This document shows positions 16,952-24,781 of a DNA stretch of 64,000 nucleotides, one piece after another. The stretch comes from Nostoc sp. NIES-4103 (GTDB lineage: Bacteria; Cyanobacteriota; Cyanobacteriia; Cyanobacteriales; Nostocaceae), in the NCBI RefSeq assembly GCF_002368335.1, contig NZ_AP018288.1:8067281-8131280 (forward strand), read 5' to 3'. The notes below the pieces were generated by a model. The model was not told the origin of the DNA, ran no database searches, and saw only the letters and a list, made by a program, of their open reading frames with translations. A program made the position numbers and the translations under genes. Numbering within the stretch: the first letter of the stretch is position 1; each line of letters opens with the position of its first letter.

Positions 16952-17107
16952 CCAGGGCGAACGCATCTTATTTACTAATAAAAACTAAGCGAGATTACAA
17001 AATGACATAGATAATTGTAAAAATTGGTAGAACGATAAGCAAAGTAAATCAAACTTGTTGTGAAAATATCAATTAGTTTATCTTGATCTGAATGAGCAAT
17101 TCATTAA

Positions 17108-17523
17108 TAAGAAAACAGTTCAATTAAGGGGTACATAAAAGTATATTTACCGAGAAAATGGATAAATCTTTCATGTGAAATATTCAACTCAAGTTTTGAT
17201 GTATAGCAGGAGGCAGGAGGCAGGAGGCAGGAGGCAGGAGGTAAAAACCTTACTGTTACTGTCATTGACGATTTTAAAATGTCCTAATCTATGATTCGAC
17301 TGCTGTACTATTTTAAGCTAACGCTAAAACTCTTAGTAAATAGTCGTTATCCATCGCTGCTTTTAAACTGTTTATTTTTAATTCCTCGTTTTACACGCTT
17401 CTCTTTACCTAAAAGATTGACTGCAATTTGTCTTATAATTGCAAAATTCTGTGGTGCATTGTCTTTTCCAATCCGACAGTCATCTTCTCTTAAAGCGACA
17501 TCTAGCACCCAGTGCATTAATGC
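17108..17523 (-). pseudogene. ISAs1-family transposase C-terminal relic, second copy
   Basis: Reverse-complement copy of 314-630. It carries the same C-terminal transposase fragment (HWVLDVALREDDCRIG-like, then NFAIIRQIAVNLLGKE) and the same downstream 90 bases. Compared with the first copy it contains an extra 101-bp insertion at 17204-17304. The plus-strand ORF here is only a shadow. Confidence 0.75.
17204..17304. mobile_element. 101-bp insertion with AGCAG inverted ends and a 3-bp duplication
   Basis: The empty site is visible at about 523-533 in the other copy of this segment. The insertion is flanked by GTA on both sides (17201-17203 and 17305-17307), begins TAGCAGG and ends CTGCT. It contains a five-unit GGAGGCA tandem repeat at 17207-17241. 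It could be a miniature transposable element or a template-slippage product. Confidence 0.6.
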
Positions 17524-17577
17524 TTAACAGGGAATAGGGAACTCTTAACACAGCAGGTATTGGAGGGGGACTGTTAC
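17524..17577 (-). repeat. Dispersed repeat copy C, first part
   Basis: Minus-strand copy of the repeat (GGTAACAGTCCCCCTCCAAT and GTTCCCTATTCCCTGTTAAG), cut by the IS4-type element. The other part lies at 18990-19093. Joined, the two parts match the uninterrupted copy at 32391-32541 except for short differences. Confidence 0.75.
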
Positions 17578-18989
17578 CATTGGTGTCAACTTAAGAAGGT
17601 AAAGCCCAAATTTGTTGAGTGTAAGCGTCAATCTCTCGATGGCGCTTACGCCTAGCTTTGACTAATCCAAAGAGCTTTTGATGTTCGACAAGATAAGGAA
17701 CAGCGTCACTAGCATCACCACGGAGAACAGCTTGGGAAAAATGGTATAAAGCACGAAACACCATTTCTGTAGAAATTCGGTCTAAAGGTTGGTTGAGAGC
17801 GATCGCTACATCAATGCATAATTGATTGAGAACAGCATAAAAAATCCAAGTGGCAAAAATTTGAATTTGCACACCACTGCTATCACCTACCCAGATATAA
17901 GCCAGACCTAAAAGCCGTTTGGTCAGCAAAAATGCATCTATTCCTCGCCAACGACGACGATATAACTCACAAACTTGCTGTGCAGATAAAATTTGCGGAT
18001 CAAGGACATTAGTCAGATAGTAATACCAAGTTGAACCCCATAACACCGAAACCAGACGTACCTGATGCAGACAAGGATTAGAGCGGTATTCTCCCATAGC
18101 TATAACTTCATCACGGTAAAATGGGGCACAAGTCAAACAACGGACGACCTTGTAAGCAGTTTTTTCTCGCAGTCTGGTGACAAAAAACTTCTCAGATTCG
18201 GTAAATGCATCAAACCAAGGAAATTTAAAAAATCCTAAATCAAAAATTAGCAATCCACCAGTTGGTAAGCACTCTAGTAATTGATTACACCAAGTTTTAT
18301 CATTCACCTTAGTGTTTTTTGTATACCAAGTTGTGACTGGGCGATGGCTAAATGCTTCTACCACCATCATGATTTTTACCGCGAGTGTTTTTTCTTGTTC
18401 TTGTAGCGCTTTTAACTTCCTTCGTAATGCTTCTAGGGTTGAACCATCCGCAATCCAAATCGCTGGGAATTTACGACAGACTGCCTGCCAATTCTCTGGA
18501 ATTGCTTGATTGTTTGGTTGATGATTAATTCTTGCGATTATTTGCTCAAAAACCTGTGCAAATAATTCTATTGGTAATGTTCGCAATCTTTTTGACACTG
18601 CTTGAACACTGACTTCTATTCGTTCCACCCATAACAATCCCTCTTGTGACAATACCCTTTGAACTTCTCTTAACCCTGGAATCTGCCGATATACTAAACT
18701 CAGCACGATCGCCATCATCATCGGCAGTGTTAATATTCTGTCGCGGAATCTTTGCTTAAGTTCATTTTCATACAATCTCATAGGTTTAAAGCTTGCAGGA
18801 GATAGCAATGAAAAGATTTTTTTCTCAATTTCCTCTATTGGCGGCGCTGGTACATGCTTTTGCTGCCGCAAATCTGGGTTTCCTGTTCGCGCTGGACGTT
18901 TTCCACTCATGATGTATCACCAAGAACATCAACCAAGATTTTCTTAGATTACATCTGATACGTCTTTTTTGCTTAAGTTGACACCAATG
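17578..18989 (-). mobile_element. IS4-type insertion sequence with TIRs and 9-bp target duplication
   Basis: The ends are CATTGGTGTCAACTTAAG (17578-17595) and its reverse complement CTTAAGTTGACACCAATG (18972-18989). GACTGTTAC precedes the left end (17569-17577) and follows the right end (18990-18998), a clear target-site duplication. The target is the dispersed repeat, which is reconstructed when the element is removed. Confidence 0.88.
17591..18910 (-). CDS. IS4-family transposase with altered catalytic Glu region
   Basis: 439 residues, complete length for the family. It would catalyse DDE cut-and-paste transposition. The first Asp is in WIADGSTLEALR and the second in LIFDLGFFKFP. The third acid lies in the YREK signature Y-x2-R-x3-E-x6-K, here YRRRWRGIDAFLLTK. 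The position of the Glu is Ile, with an Asp one residue later, so the usual RIEDAF has become RGIDAF. If correct, this copy is probably inactive although the terminal repeats and target duplication show it once moved. The basic N-terminus (MSGKRPARTGNP) is normal. Confidence 0.85.
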   Translation of the reverse strand: MSGKRPARTGNPDLRQQKHVPAPPIEEIEKKIFSLLSPASFKPMRLYENELKQRFRDRILTLPMMMAIVLSLVYRQIPGLREVQRVLSQEGLLWVERIEVSVQAVSKRLRTLPIELFAQVFEQIIARINHQPNNQAIPENWQAVCRKFPAIWIADGSTLEALRRKLKALQEQEKTLAVKIMMVVEAFSHRPVTTWYTKNTKVNDKTWCNQLLECLPTGGLLIFDLGFFKFPWFDAFTESEKFFVTRLREKTAYKVVRCLTCAPFYRDEVIAMGEYRSNPCLHQVRLVSVLWGSTWYYYLTNVLDPQILSAQQVCELYRRRWRGIDAFLLTKRLLGLAYIWVGDSSGVQIQIFATWIFYAVLNQLCIDVAIALNQPLDRISTEMVFRALYHFSQAVLRGDASDAVPYLVEHQKLFGLVKARRKRHREIDAYTQQIWALPS

Positions 18990-19093
18990 GACTGTTACCC
19001 CGCCCAACACAATCGCGCGCCTGGCGGGGCTTCTAACCCCTAGAAACGGGAACAGGAAACTATTGCCTGTTGCCCGCTCTTGAGTTCCCTTCT
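18990..19093 (-). repeat. Dispersed repeat copy C, second part
   Basis: Contains GCCCCGCCAGGCGCGCGATT on the minus strand and GGGAACTCAAGAGCGGGCAA at its start. It continues the sequence of 17524-17577 after removal of the IS. It breaks the small minus-strand ORF that starts at 19220. Confidence 0.75.
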
Positions 19094-19220
19094 TCGGTAA
19101 ATATCCATCTTGTTCTAGTTCAATAGATGAATACTCTTTCAAAAATATTGTTGGTAAAACTTTTTCAAGCTCAATAGATGAGCAAGGTTTCGGTACACGT
19201 ATGTTAGTGCGATATTTCAT
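19094..19220 (-). pseudogene. 5' fragment of an unknown gene, cut by the dispersed repeat
   Basis: ATG at 19220 opens MKYRTNIRVPKPCSSIELEK, then VLPTIFLKEYSSIELEQDGY and LPKK before the frame enters the repeat at 19093. The fragment contains SSIELE twice, 17 residues apart. I do not recognise the family. The ORF continues as shadow translation of the repeat and IS. Confidence 0.4.
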
Positions 19221-19393
19221 CGAAATTTATGAAGTATAAACTCCGTCCAGCGCTGGACGGCTTTGCATATTAATTTGCGCTTGGCTCAACCAAATATTTT
19301 AGAAGTTGACAGGGCGATCGCTCTGGTAAAAACCTCCAACGCATGAATATTTGACTATAATGTTTCGGTGGACACTTTATAAGGAGCGATGAA

Positions 19394-20257
19394 TTAAATA
19401 ACAGAATGCACTAGTTCTGTGATGTAACTCTCTAATGAAACTACTCCTCGTGTAACTTGATCACGAGGTGGCATTTGTGTAGAGAGCGCAAGGGTTGTCA
19501 TGTTGGAAAAGGATGCTGCTGCTGAGTTTGAAAATCCCATATTCCGCATTGTCTTTATCCACTGGTCACGCGGAGTTTCCACTACCTTGACTGGTTTAAG
19601 TAAAACTTTAGCAAATGCTTGTGCAACGTTGAGCGAAGAATATATTTCTGGGCCTTCGATGTTGTTTAGCCCTGTATTCTCTATTGGCTCTGTCATCAAA
19701 CGTGCTGCCAACTGACCAATATCGCGTGGGGCTACCATCGGCAATGCAAAGTCGGTTGGAAAGAAGGTATAAATTACGCCATTCTGTTTAGCTGATTGTA
19801 GAGAGAAGTCCCAATTGCTCATATAGTAGGCAGCGCGGATAATACTAAATGGTATGGACTGGGCGGCGAGTTGCTGCTCCATTTCGTAAAGCACTCCCAA
19901 ATCGCCAATTTGAGAACCGGGCTGCGCTCCATAAGTGGATTCGGCAACGATTTTCTCTAAGCCAGAGTTTGTTATCGCTTCCAGAATGGATGCTAAAGTT
20001 TTTCTTTCTTCAACATCTGTGTCTGTCGCCGGGTCAGCAGGTGGATTAAGCAGAAAAAGACGTTTACCCAAAGCAAACACGCGGCGTAGTTCTACGGTAT
20101 TATGCACGTCTACAACCTCAACCATCGCGCCGCGCTTGTGCCATTCAGGAATAGAGGCACAACTGCGCGAGACAATGGTTACTGGCTCACCAAGCGATAA
20201 CAACGTCTGTGCTACAGCACAACCAACATGACCATTGCCACCAAGAATGATGTGCAT
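19394..20257 (-). CDS. NmrA-like NAD(P)-binding reductase
   Basis: 287 residues from ATG 20257 (MHIILGGNGHVGCAVAQTLL); an upstream in-frame Met at 20302 adds an unsupported 15 residues. The Rossmann fold glycine motif GGNGHVG is at residues 6-12, and VSRS follows the second beta strand, suggesting NADP binding. IVAESTYGA, SIIRAAYYMSNW and the C-terminal helical part match NmrA/QorB-like atypical short-chain reductases, which act as redox sensors or reduce quinones. The classical SDR Tyr-x3-Lys is not evident. It stands alone. Confidence 0.85.
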   Translation of the reverse strand: MHIILGGNGHVGCAVAQTLLSLGEPVTIVSRSCASIPEWHKRGAMVEVVDVHNTVELRRVFALGKRLFLLNPPADPATDTDVEERKTLASILEAITNSGLEKIVAESTYGAQPGSQIGDLGVLYEMEQQLAAQSIPFSIIRAAYYMSNWDFSLQSAKQNGVIYTFFPTDFALPMVAPRDIGQLAARLMTEPIENTGLNNIEGPEIYSSLNVAQAFAKVLLKPVKVVETPRDQWIKTMRNMGFSNSAAASFSNMTTLALSTQMPPRDQVTRGVVSLESYITELVHSVI

Positions 20258-20359
20258 GGGAAAAATAAACTTTTTAAAGACACTATTAAGTAGTATAACC
20301 AAGCTATACTGATACCCTTAAAATTAAGGTAGCTACTTAAAATATACATATTCACTTTG

Positions 20360-20500
20360 TTAAGGGACTTCCAGAAATTAAATTATTCAATTTGGAGAGC
20401 GAAGACAATTAATAGGCTCTTTCTACCCCAGCTACCCCAGCCTCCCCAGCTCCCCCAGCTTCAAAAGCGATGGAATATTATTTTAGTTGGAAGTCCCTAA
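20360..20500. mobile_element. MITE-like element, 141 bp
   Basis: TTAAGGGACTTCCAG at 20360-20374 and TGGAAGTCCCTAA at 20488-20500 form terminal inverted repeats. The inside holds a CCCCAGC-rich tandem array (20428-20459). A solitary copy of the left end is at 16855. No coding capacity. Confidence 0.6.
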
Positions 20501-20605
20501 TGAATTTTGGGGCATTGAAATCGAGTCGCGAGCGCCCCTCAAGCTTGAAACCTATTTTACCTATATGTATTTTTTATTTATCTCCATTGCAGGTATAGTA
20601 CACTT

Positions 20606-20956
20606 CTATCCAAAAGGACGGCAGGTCATCACTCCTTCTCTGGGACTGTTGGTATTATTAGCATTACTGCCCATTGCTCTAACCTTTGTCGATGGTTCAT
20701 AGCCTGGGTAACAACGTACCAAGACAGTATCTATTGATCGCGTCACGTACAAAACATAGACTGGTTTACCTCCTAGCACGGCAGGTACGAGGCTAGGGGG
20801 AAGGGGGGCAGTTGCAACAATTTTTGATTGGTTAACAGAGTTTATATTTAGCTTTTGAAATAGAACAACTTTTGCCTCAAACAACTGCAAAAATATCAGT
20901 ATTAATGCTGTAATACTGAGCAGTACGGCAAAGAACTTCGCCCTTAGTTTTAACAT
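20606..20956 (-). CDS. Small secreted hypothetical protein, paralogue of 12184-12471
   Basis: 116 residues with an N-terminal hydrophobic segment (about residues 7-27) that may be an uncleaved signal anchor. The C-terminal part YVLYVTRSIDTVLVRCYPGY, EP and MTCRPF aligns with the protein at 12184-12471, including two cysteines. A plus-strand ORF overlapping its end (20487-20702) is rejected because this frame has the paralogue. Function unknown. Confidence 0.6.
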   Translation of the reverse strand: MLKLRAKFFAVLLSITALILIFLQLFEAKVVLFQKLNINSVNQSKIVATAPLPPSLVPAVLGGKPVYVLYVTRSIDTVLVRCYPGYEPSTKVRAMGSNANNTNSPREGVMTCRPFG

Positions 20957-21244
20957 GATTTATTGACTTTGTTAGTACATTGTAATTTTAATTTCGATGT
21001 TTGTTGTTTCTACCATTTTTATGTTTTGTTCATAAATTTTCATTTTGCCAACGCTCTTGCTTGTGAGAAACGCAAGTTAACCGGGAATACTATTATTGAA
21101 CCCCAACGACAAGTATACAGGTTGGTCAACTCAACATTTTCGCAAGTAAATCTAATTTTTTCATTTCAAAGATTTCTGTAGTTCATCTCAAGTTGCCCCA
21201 ACCTCAAGCTATGAAGGTTTATCCAAATACTTAATCTACTGCTT
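20957..21244. other. Intergenic region, divergent promoter space
   Basis: AT-rich region between two divergent small genes. A short ORF on the plus strand (20963-21181) has no recognisable features. No structured element is seen. Confidence 0.4.
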
Positions 21245-21850
21245 ATGCTTTCTAAAACGATCTCAAAGTTCTTTTTGATTGTTCTCACGCTGGGTTCAAC
21301 TGCAATAGTTACTAGTTGCACTGACAAGCCTTCTAGTAGTTCAGATAATAAAACAACCTCGACAACTAAATCAACAGCTGATGCCCCGAAAAAGTCAGAA
21401 ATTGCACAGCGGGTTGAAGCAGCTATTCAAAAACAACTATTTGCCCCAAATTCCGCACTCGCAGATGTTAAATCGCTCTCTTGCCCGAATGAGATTGTAG
21501 TTATAGCTAATAGCACCTTTGCTTGTAAAGCAACTGCACCGCAAGGCACATTCAAAGTCCTAGTTACAATCAAGAACGCTCAAGGCGACATGGACTTTAA
21601 CACAAATGGACTACTAATGCTTCCAGTCGCAGAGCAATTTATCCAAGACACTATCAAACAAAAACATAAAATTGATGTTGCAGCAGACTGTGGTAGCAAA
21701 CAATCAAAAATTCGCCTGTTTAAACAAGTCGGTGAATCGTTTAAATGTGATGTGACACAACTTGGGAATAAGATTGGAGGTGCAACAATAACTGTCGAAG
21801 ACGAAAATGGACAGATTAAGGCCAATTGGAAGATTAAACCAGCTGGTTAG
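21245..21850 (+). CDS. Lipoprotein with two DUF4333-like domains
   Basis: 201 residues. The N-terminus is a lipoprotein signal (hydrophobic residues 8-24, lipobox VTSC at about 22-25) followed by a Ser/Thr-rich linker to about residue 45. Two related units follow, about 50-120 (VEAAIQKQLF, then VKSLSCPNEI, FACKATAPQGTFKVLVTIKN) and 125-200 (FIQDTIKQKH, AADCGS, FKCDVTQLGN). The pattern of a helix, a Cys, a second Cys and beta strands is that of DUF4333, a small extracytoplasmic domain of unknown function. The protein would be anchored to a membrane. No operon partner is visible. Confidence 0.75.
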   Translation: MLSKTISKFFLIVLTLGSTAIVTSCTDKPSSSSDNKTTSTTKSTADAPKKSEIAQRVEAAIQKQLFAPNSALADVKSLSCPNEIVVIANSTFACKATAPQGTFKVLVTIKNAQGDMDFNTNGLLMLPVAEQFIQDTIKQKHKIDVAADCGSKQSKIRLFKQVGESFKCDVTQLGNKIGGATITVEDENGQIKANWKIKPAG

Positions 21851-21852
21851 TT

Positions 21853-22074
21853 AGAGGATGTCTGAGAAGTATCGTTATTAACATCAAAGCTTTAAAAACC
21901 TAACCCCCCTAACCCCCCTGACCCTAATCCCCATTAAATTAGGGCTAAGCCCTAATTTAATGGGGACCCCGAGTTCCCTACAAGGGAATGGGGGTTTCAA
22001 AGCCTCTCCCCGAAACGGAGAGAGGTTTGGAGAGGGGTTATTAGTATATTTCTCGACTTTTCAGACATCCTCTT
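21853..22074. mobile_element. MITE-like element with AGAGGATGTCTGA ends
   Basis: The left end AGAGGATGTCTGAGAAG (21853) and the right end CTTTTCAGACATCCTCTT (22057-22074) are inverted repeats. The interior has CCTAACCCCC runs, a perfect 17-bp stem hairpin at 21929-21965 and a GGAGAGGGGTT segment. A second, related element in opposite orientation is at 51005-51171. Confidence 0.7.
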
Positions 22075-22291
22075 AAAAGCCCCGACCAATGCTGTCTTCC
22101 CTACCCCCTATTGTTGACTGTAATTAACCAGAAATGGAAAGAATTTATGGCCGTTTGGGAGGATTAGTTCAACAAAAGCCATCGCACCCCATTCAAACGA
22201 GAAAATCAAGGCGCGATCACTTTCTACCATACAGGCAGTACATTTACAGAAGCGATCGCCTGCCTTGCGAGCGCCTGCAAGCGAGTTGTAA

Positions 22292-22513
22292 TTAATCATT
22301 TGATTCTAAAAGCTTGCCCAGAGCTTCAACTGACTGCCGCCAGCCGCTTTCCATGCCGCTTTTAACCATGTTGTCACGGTCTTCTTGGCTCATTGCTGTG
22401 CTATGGGTACGAATCTCAGTTGTATCAGAGTCAATTGCGACAAACTCAGTTTTTTCCAGCATCACATGCCCACGTTCCGGCATCCCCAAGAATTCAAATG
22501 TGCCATACCTGCC
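22292..22513 (-). pseudogene. SRPBCC (AHSA1-type) protein, N-terminally truncated
   Basis: The open frame reads YGTFEFLGMPERGHVMLEKT, then TTEIRTHSTAMSQEDRDNMV and SGMESGWRQSVEALGKLL. This is the C-terminal half of an Aha1/START-like SRPBCC protein, a family often encoded directly after an ArsR gene. The first half is missing; the frame begins just after the ribosome-binding site AGGAGG that follows the ArsR stop. An internal deletion fused the translation signal to the C-terminal half. Confidence 0.7.
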
Positions 22514-22526
22514 GCCTCCTACTTTG

Positions 22527-22850
22527 TTATTTATCTTCTAGTAGCTTTTCCAAAGCATCAAAGCGAGTACTCCAGATTTTTTCATACTCGCTCAGATACG
22601 CTGTGGCTACTTTGAGAGTTTTCGGCTGAATCTGAATAACTTTCTCCTTACTACTTCGATGCTTGGTAATCAGTCCGGCTTTCTCCAACACACTGACGTG
22701 CTTTGCGATCGCTGCCAAGGACATCGCATAGGGTTGTGCTAATTCGCTGATACTATGTTCTTTTGTTGATATACGCTTGAGAATGTCTCGTCGCGTCACA
22801 TCAGCCAGAGCTGCAAAAATTTTATCAAGGGCTACATTTGATTCAACCAT
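22527..22850 (-). CDS. ArsR/SmtB-family transcriptional regulator
   Basis: 107-residue winged-helix repressor. The N-terminal IFAALADVTRRDILKRIS and SISELAQPYAMSLAAIAKHV followed by LEKAGLITKHRS form the typical ArsR helix-turn-helix and wing. No metal-binding CxC motif is present, so it probably belongs to the non-metal group that controls an adjacent SRPBCC gene. That partner is truncated here (22292-22513), so the regulator may have lost its target. Confidence 0.88.
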   Translation of the reverse strand: MVESNVALDKIFAALADVTRRDILKRISTKEHSISELAQPYAMSLAAIAKHVSVLEKAGLITKHRSSKEKVIQIQPKTLKVATAYLSEYEKIWSTRFDALEKLLEDK

Positions 22851-22922
22851 ATGGTTGAATGATGCAAGAGGATACAGGTCGTGTCAACCGTCCAATAAAA
22901 TACTTCTAAAGTCCGTAAACTA

Positions 22923-22955
22923 CCCACACTGTACCCGCTTCGGGTACAGTGTGGG
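22923..22955. terminator. 15-bp perfect hairpin at the tnpB 3' end
   Basis: CCCACACTGTACCCG (22923-22937) pairs with 22941-22955 across a CTT loop and is followed by CTTTT on the plus strand. Its position at the 3' side of the broken tnpB fits an IS200/IS605 right-end hairpin, where the guide-RNA scaffold normally lies. It could also act as a terminator. Confidence 0.55.
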
Positions 22956-23039
22956 CTTTTAGTAGCCCTGAACTATCCACGCTGAGTTCACAGCATAAAC
23001 AGTTCGAGCCTCTGGGCGAGTTTACCCTTGCGGGTTCGC

Positions 23040-23085
23040 CACTTCCTTCAACGGGAGGAACCCCCGCAACGGAGTGGCTCACAAG
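23040..23085. repeat. Short dispersed repeat, copy 1
   Basis: CGCCACTTCCTTCAACGGGA and CCCCCGCAACGGAGTGGCTC recur at 59453-59496. CCACTTCC..GGAGTGG can pair. This copy lies inside the 3' end of the broken tnpB. Confidence 0.6.
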
Positions 23086-23909
23086 ATTCGCCCCAATAGC
23101 AGCAATATTCTTTGCTGCGTTTAAATCAGCGTCACCACTCCAAGAACAAGCCTCATTAGTACATTTGAAAAGCTTGTGAGAACGCAGTCCAATATGTAGG
23201 CATTGATGGCAAGTTTGACTTGTCCAAGCTGGAGGAACAGCAATTATTTCTACTCCAAATTGGATGCCTTTGTATTCCAAAAAAGACCTTTACTGATAGA
23301 AAGACCAAGAGTTAGAACGTCTACGTTCTGTTTTACTTGTTGGTTTTTGGTTGGTTCTTTCACGAATGCCTGTTAAGTCTTCGATTGCCACTGCTGCATT
23401 ATTTTTTAATGCGTCCTGAATTATAGACTTGCTAATGTTGTGGTTTAGCCATTGCTGGTATCTTCTCTCCTTGCCCGACAGCCGTTTCAAAATCTGCCTT
23501 GCCCTGCGGCGAGTAGACCTTGTGCCTTTGGTGGCTTTTTTCTGGAGAGATGCTCTCACTCTGGAAAATTTGTCTCTAACATCGTTGATTTGCTTTCCAT
23601 CCCATTAACAACCTGCGGTTGCTATTGGTCGGGGAACGTTTCGTTTTTAACCCGCAATTCCTGAGGCAGTGCGTTGGGCGGGTTTCCCGACTTGTAGCAA
23701 CTGCCGTCTCACCACTGACCTGGGTACAGGTTCAGTGGGAGCCTCCTTGCGGGAATAGGTGAATTTTATAGTAGGCTTATGTTTTGACTCGTGAAGGTTG
23801 CAGCAAACCCTAATAGGGAGCATACGTGTAATATAAGCTGACAACTGTTCTTTTTTCATTCATGTCCCATAAGCGATCGCTTACTCCAAAACAAAAAGCC
23901 ATTACTTCG

Positions 23910-24743
23910 CTATCGCCGGGCGTAACCAACTCCATCAAGCCAGATAGCAGTCTTAGGATCTTTTGGATCAGCGATCAGGATGCGATGCTCACTTGAGCCA
24001 TCATCGTAATTGATGTACACCATCAGACCTTCGATGCGATAGCGACCGCGCTGATTGGGAGCCACATTGCTAATAGCGACCGATGCGTCATCGCCCACGC
24101 GTCCACCCGCACCCTGACCGCGTACAACTCGACCATCAGAAAAGAAACGATATTCCTTCCAGGCTGCGATCGCATCGTTACCACCAATCGCCACCGTCCC
24201 CGTTCCAGATAGTGAACGAAACAATCCATTGAGCTTAAAATTGTTCGGTAATTTTTGATATGTTGTTTGGAAAGCTAATGCTTTCCAGCCACTCTTGCGT
24301 GCTAGTTGGAGTTTTCCACCCTGATTACGCCAACGTGTCCATTCGTTTGGTTTTGCGCGTTTGTGGGCTGAAAGTCCTCCTGTGAAAGAAAGCCCTTTGA
24401 CGTTGGTGAGTGCATCACCATTGCGAAACAGGACAACGGGATAAACATCAGTAGTCAAAAAGCCACCGATGCCCACCTTTGTGCGGGAATCCCAGCCGAA
24501 ACTATGGATTTGAGACACAATTGCAGCATTCGGCATTGAAGAAACAGTTGCAGGTTTTTCGGAAGGTGATTGTCCTACCTTGTTCGGGGTTTTAGGTGGA
24601 TTGTTCACCGCCGTGATGATTTCTGGTAACACCGTTGCAAACTGCACGTCAGGCATCTGTGACATTGATACTGCCGCAGCGTAAGCAGTCTGCACCCCAA
24701 CCAGTGAAACTACTAAAGTCATTGCCATAGGATTTACGCGCAT
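23910..24743 (-). CDS. Secreted hypothetical protein, 277 aa
   Basis: N-terminal signal peptide (residues about 5-23, MTLVVSLVGVQTAYAAA), then a low-complexity linker to about residue 75. A globular C-terminal region follows, with VGIGGFLTTDVYPVVLFRNG, then EWTRWRNQGGKLQLARKSGW and GRYRIEGLMVYINYDDGSSE. I recognise no characterised domain. Expected location is periplasmic or extracellular. The promoter region contains the palindrome TAACGCGCGCGTTA (24768-24781), a candidate operator. Confidence 0.65.
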   Translation of the reverse strand: MRVNPMAMTLVVSLVGVQTAYAAAVSMSQMPDVQFATVLPEIITAVNNPPKTPNKVGQSPSEKPATVSSMPNAAIVSQIHSFGWDSRTKVGIGGFLTTDVYPVVLFRNGDALTNVKGLSFTGGLSAHKRAKPNEWTRWRNQGGKLQLARKSGWKALAFQTTYQKLPNNFKLNGLFRSLSGTGTVAIGGNDAIAAWKEYRFFSDGRVVRGQGAGGRVGDDASVAISNVAPNQRGRYRIEGLMVYINYDDGSSEHRILIADPKDPKTAIWLDGVGYARR

Positions 24744-24767
24744 ACCACATTCCCGTATTCTGACACT

Positions 24768-24781
24768 AACGCGCGCGCGTT
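24768..24781. promoter_or_regulatory. 14-bp perfect palindrome upstream of the secreted protein gene
   Basis: TAACGCGCGCGTTA lies about 25 bases upstream of the minus-strand ATG at 24743. It is a possible dimeric-regulator site; no regulator is identified. Confidence 0.35.

Larger units (their letters stand above)
16624..17107. other. Intergenic region with repeats, an orphan Fur-like box and a strong hairpin
   Basis: Bases 16678-16780 are a G-rich/C-rich heptamer-like repeat of the same kind as at 1.5 kb. TAAGGGACTTCCAGAAA at 16855-16871 is the same end sequence as the MITE at 20360. No gene is seen. The Fur-like site and hairpin are listed separately. Confidence 0.55.
22906..23613 (-). pseudogene. 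tnpB: tnpB, N-terminally truncated and carrying a nonsense codon
   Basis: C-terminal two thirds of an IS1341-type TnpB. RASLQKKATKGTRSTRRRAR, AVAIEDLTGIRERT (second RuvC acid) and SNSWSFYQ lead to an in-frame TAA at 23290-23292. The same frame continues with RSFLEYKGIQFGVEIIAVPP, the zinc-ribbon cysteines (TCHQC and FKCTNEAC) and the third acid in GDADLNAAKNI. Related proteins have Leu at the stop position, so a single TTA-to-TAA change is likely. The N-terminal RuvC-I part is lost. Bases about 23040-23085 are a dispersed repeat also present at 59458-59496. Confidence 0.78.

Noticed and set aside
17291..17527. Plus-strand 78-aa ORF, matching a minus-strand 82-aa ORF at 310-558
   Set aside because: Both are antisense shadows of the two ISAs1 C-terminal relics.
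20487..20702. 71-aa plus-strand ORF with a hydrophobic segment
   Set aside because: It overlaps the minus-strand gene whose C-terminus has a paralogue at 12184-12471, which supports the minus strand.
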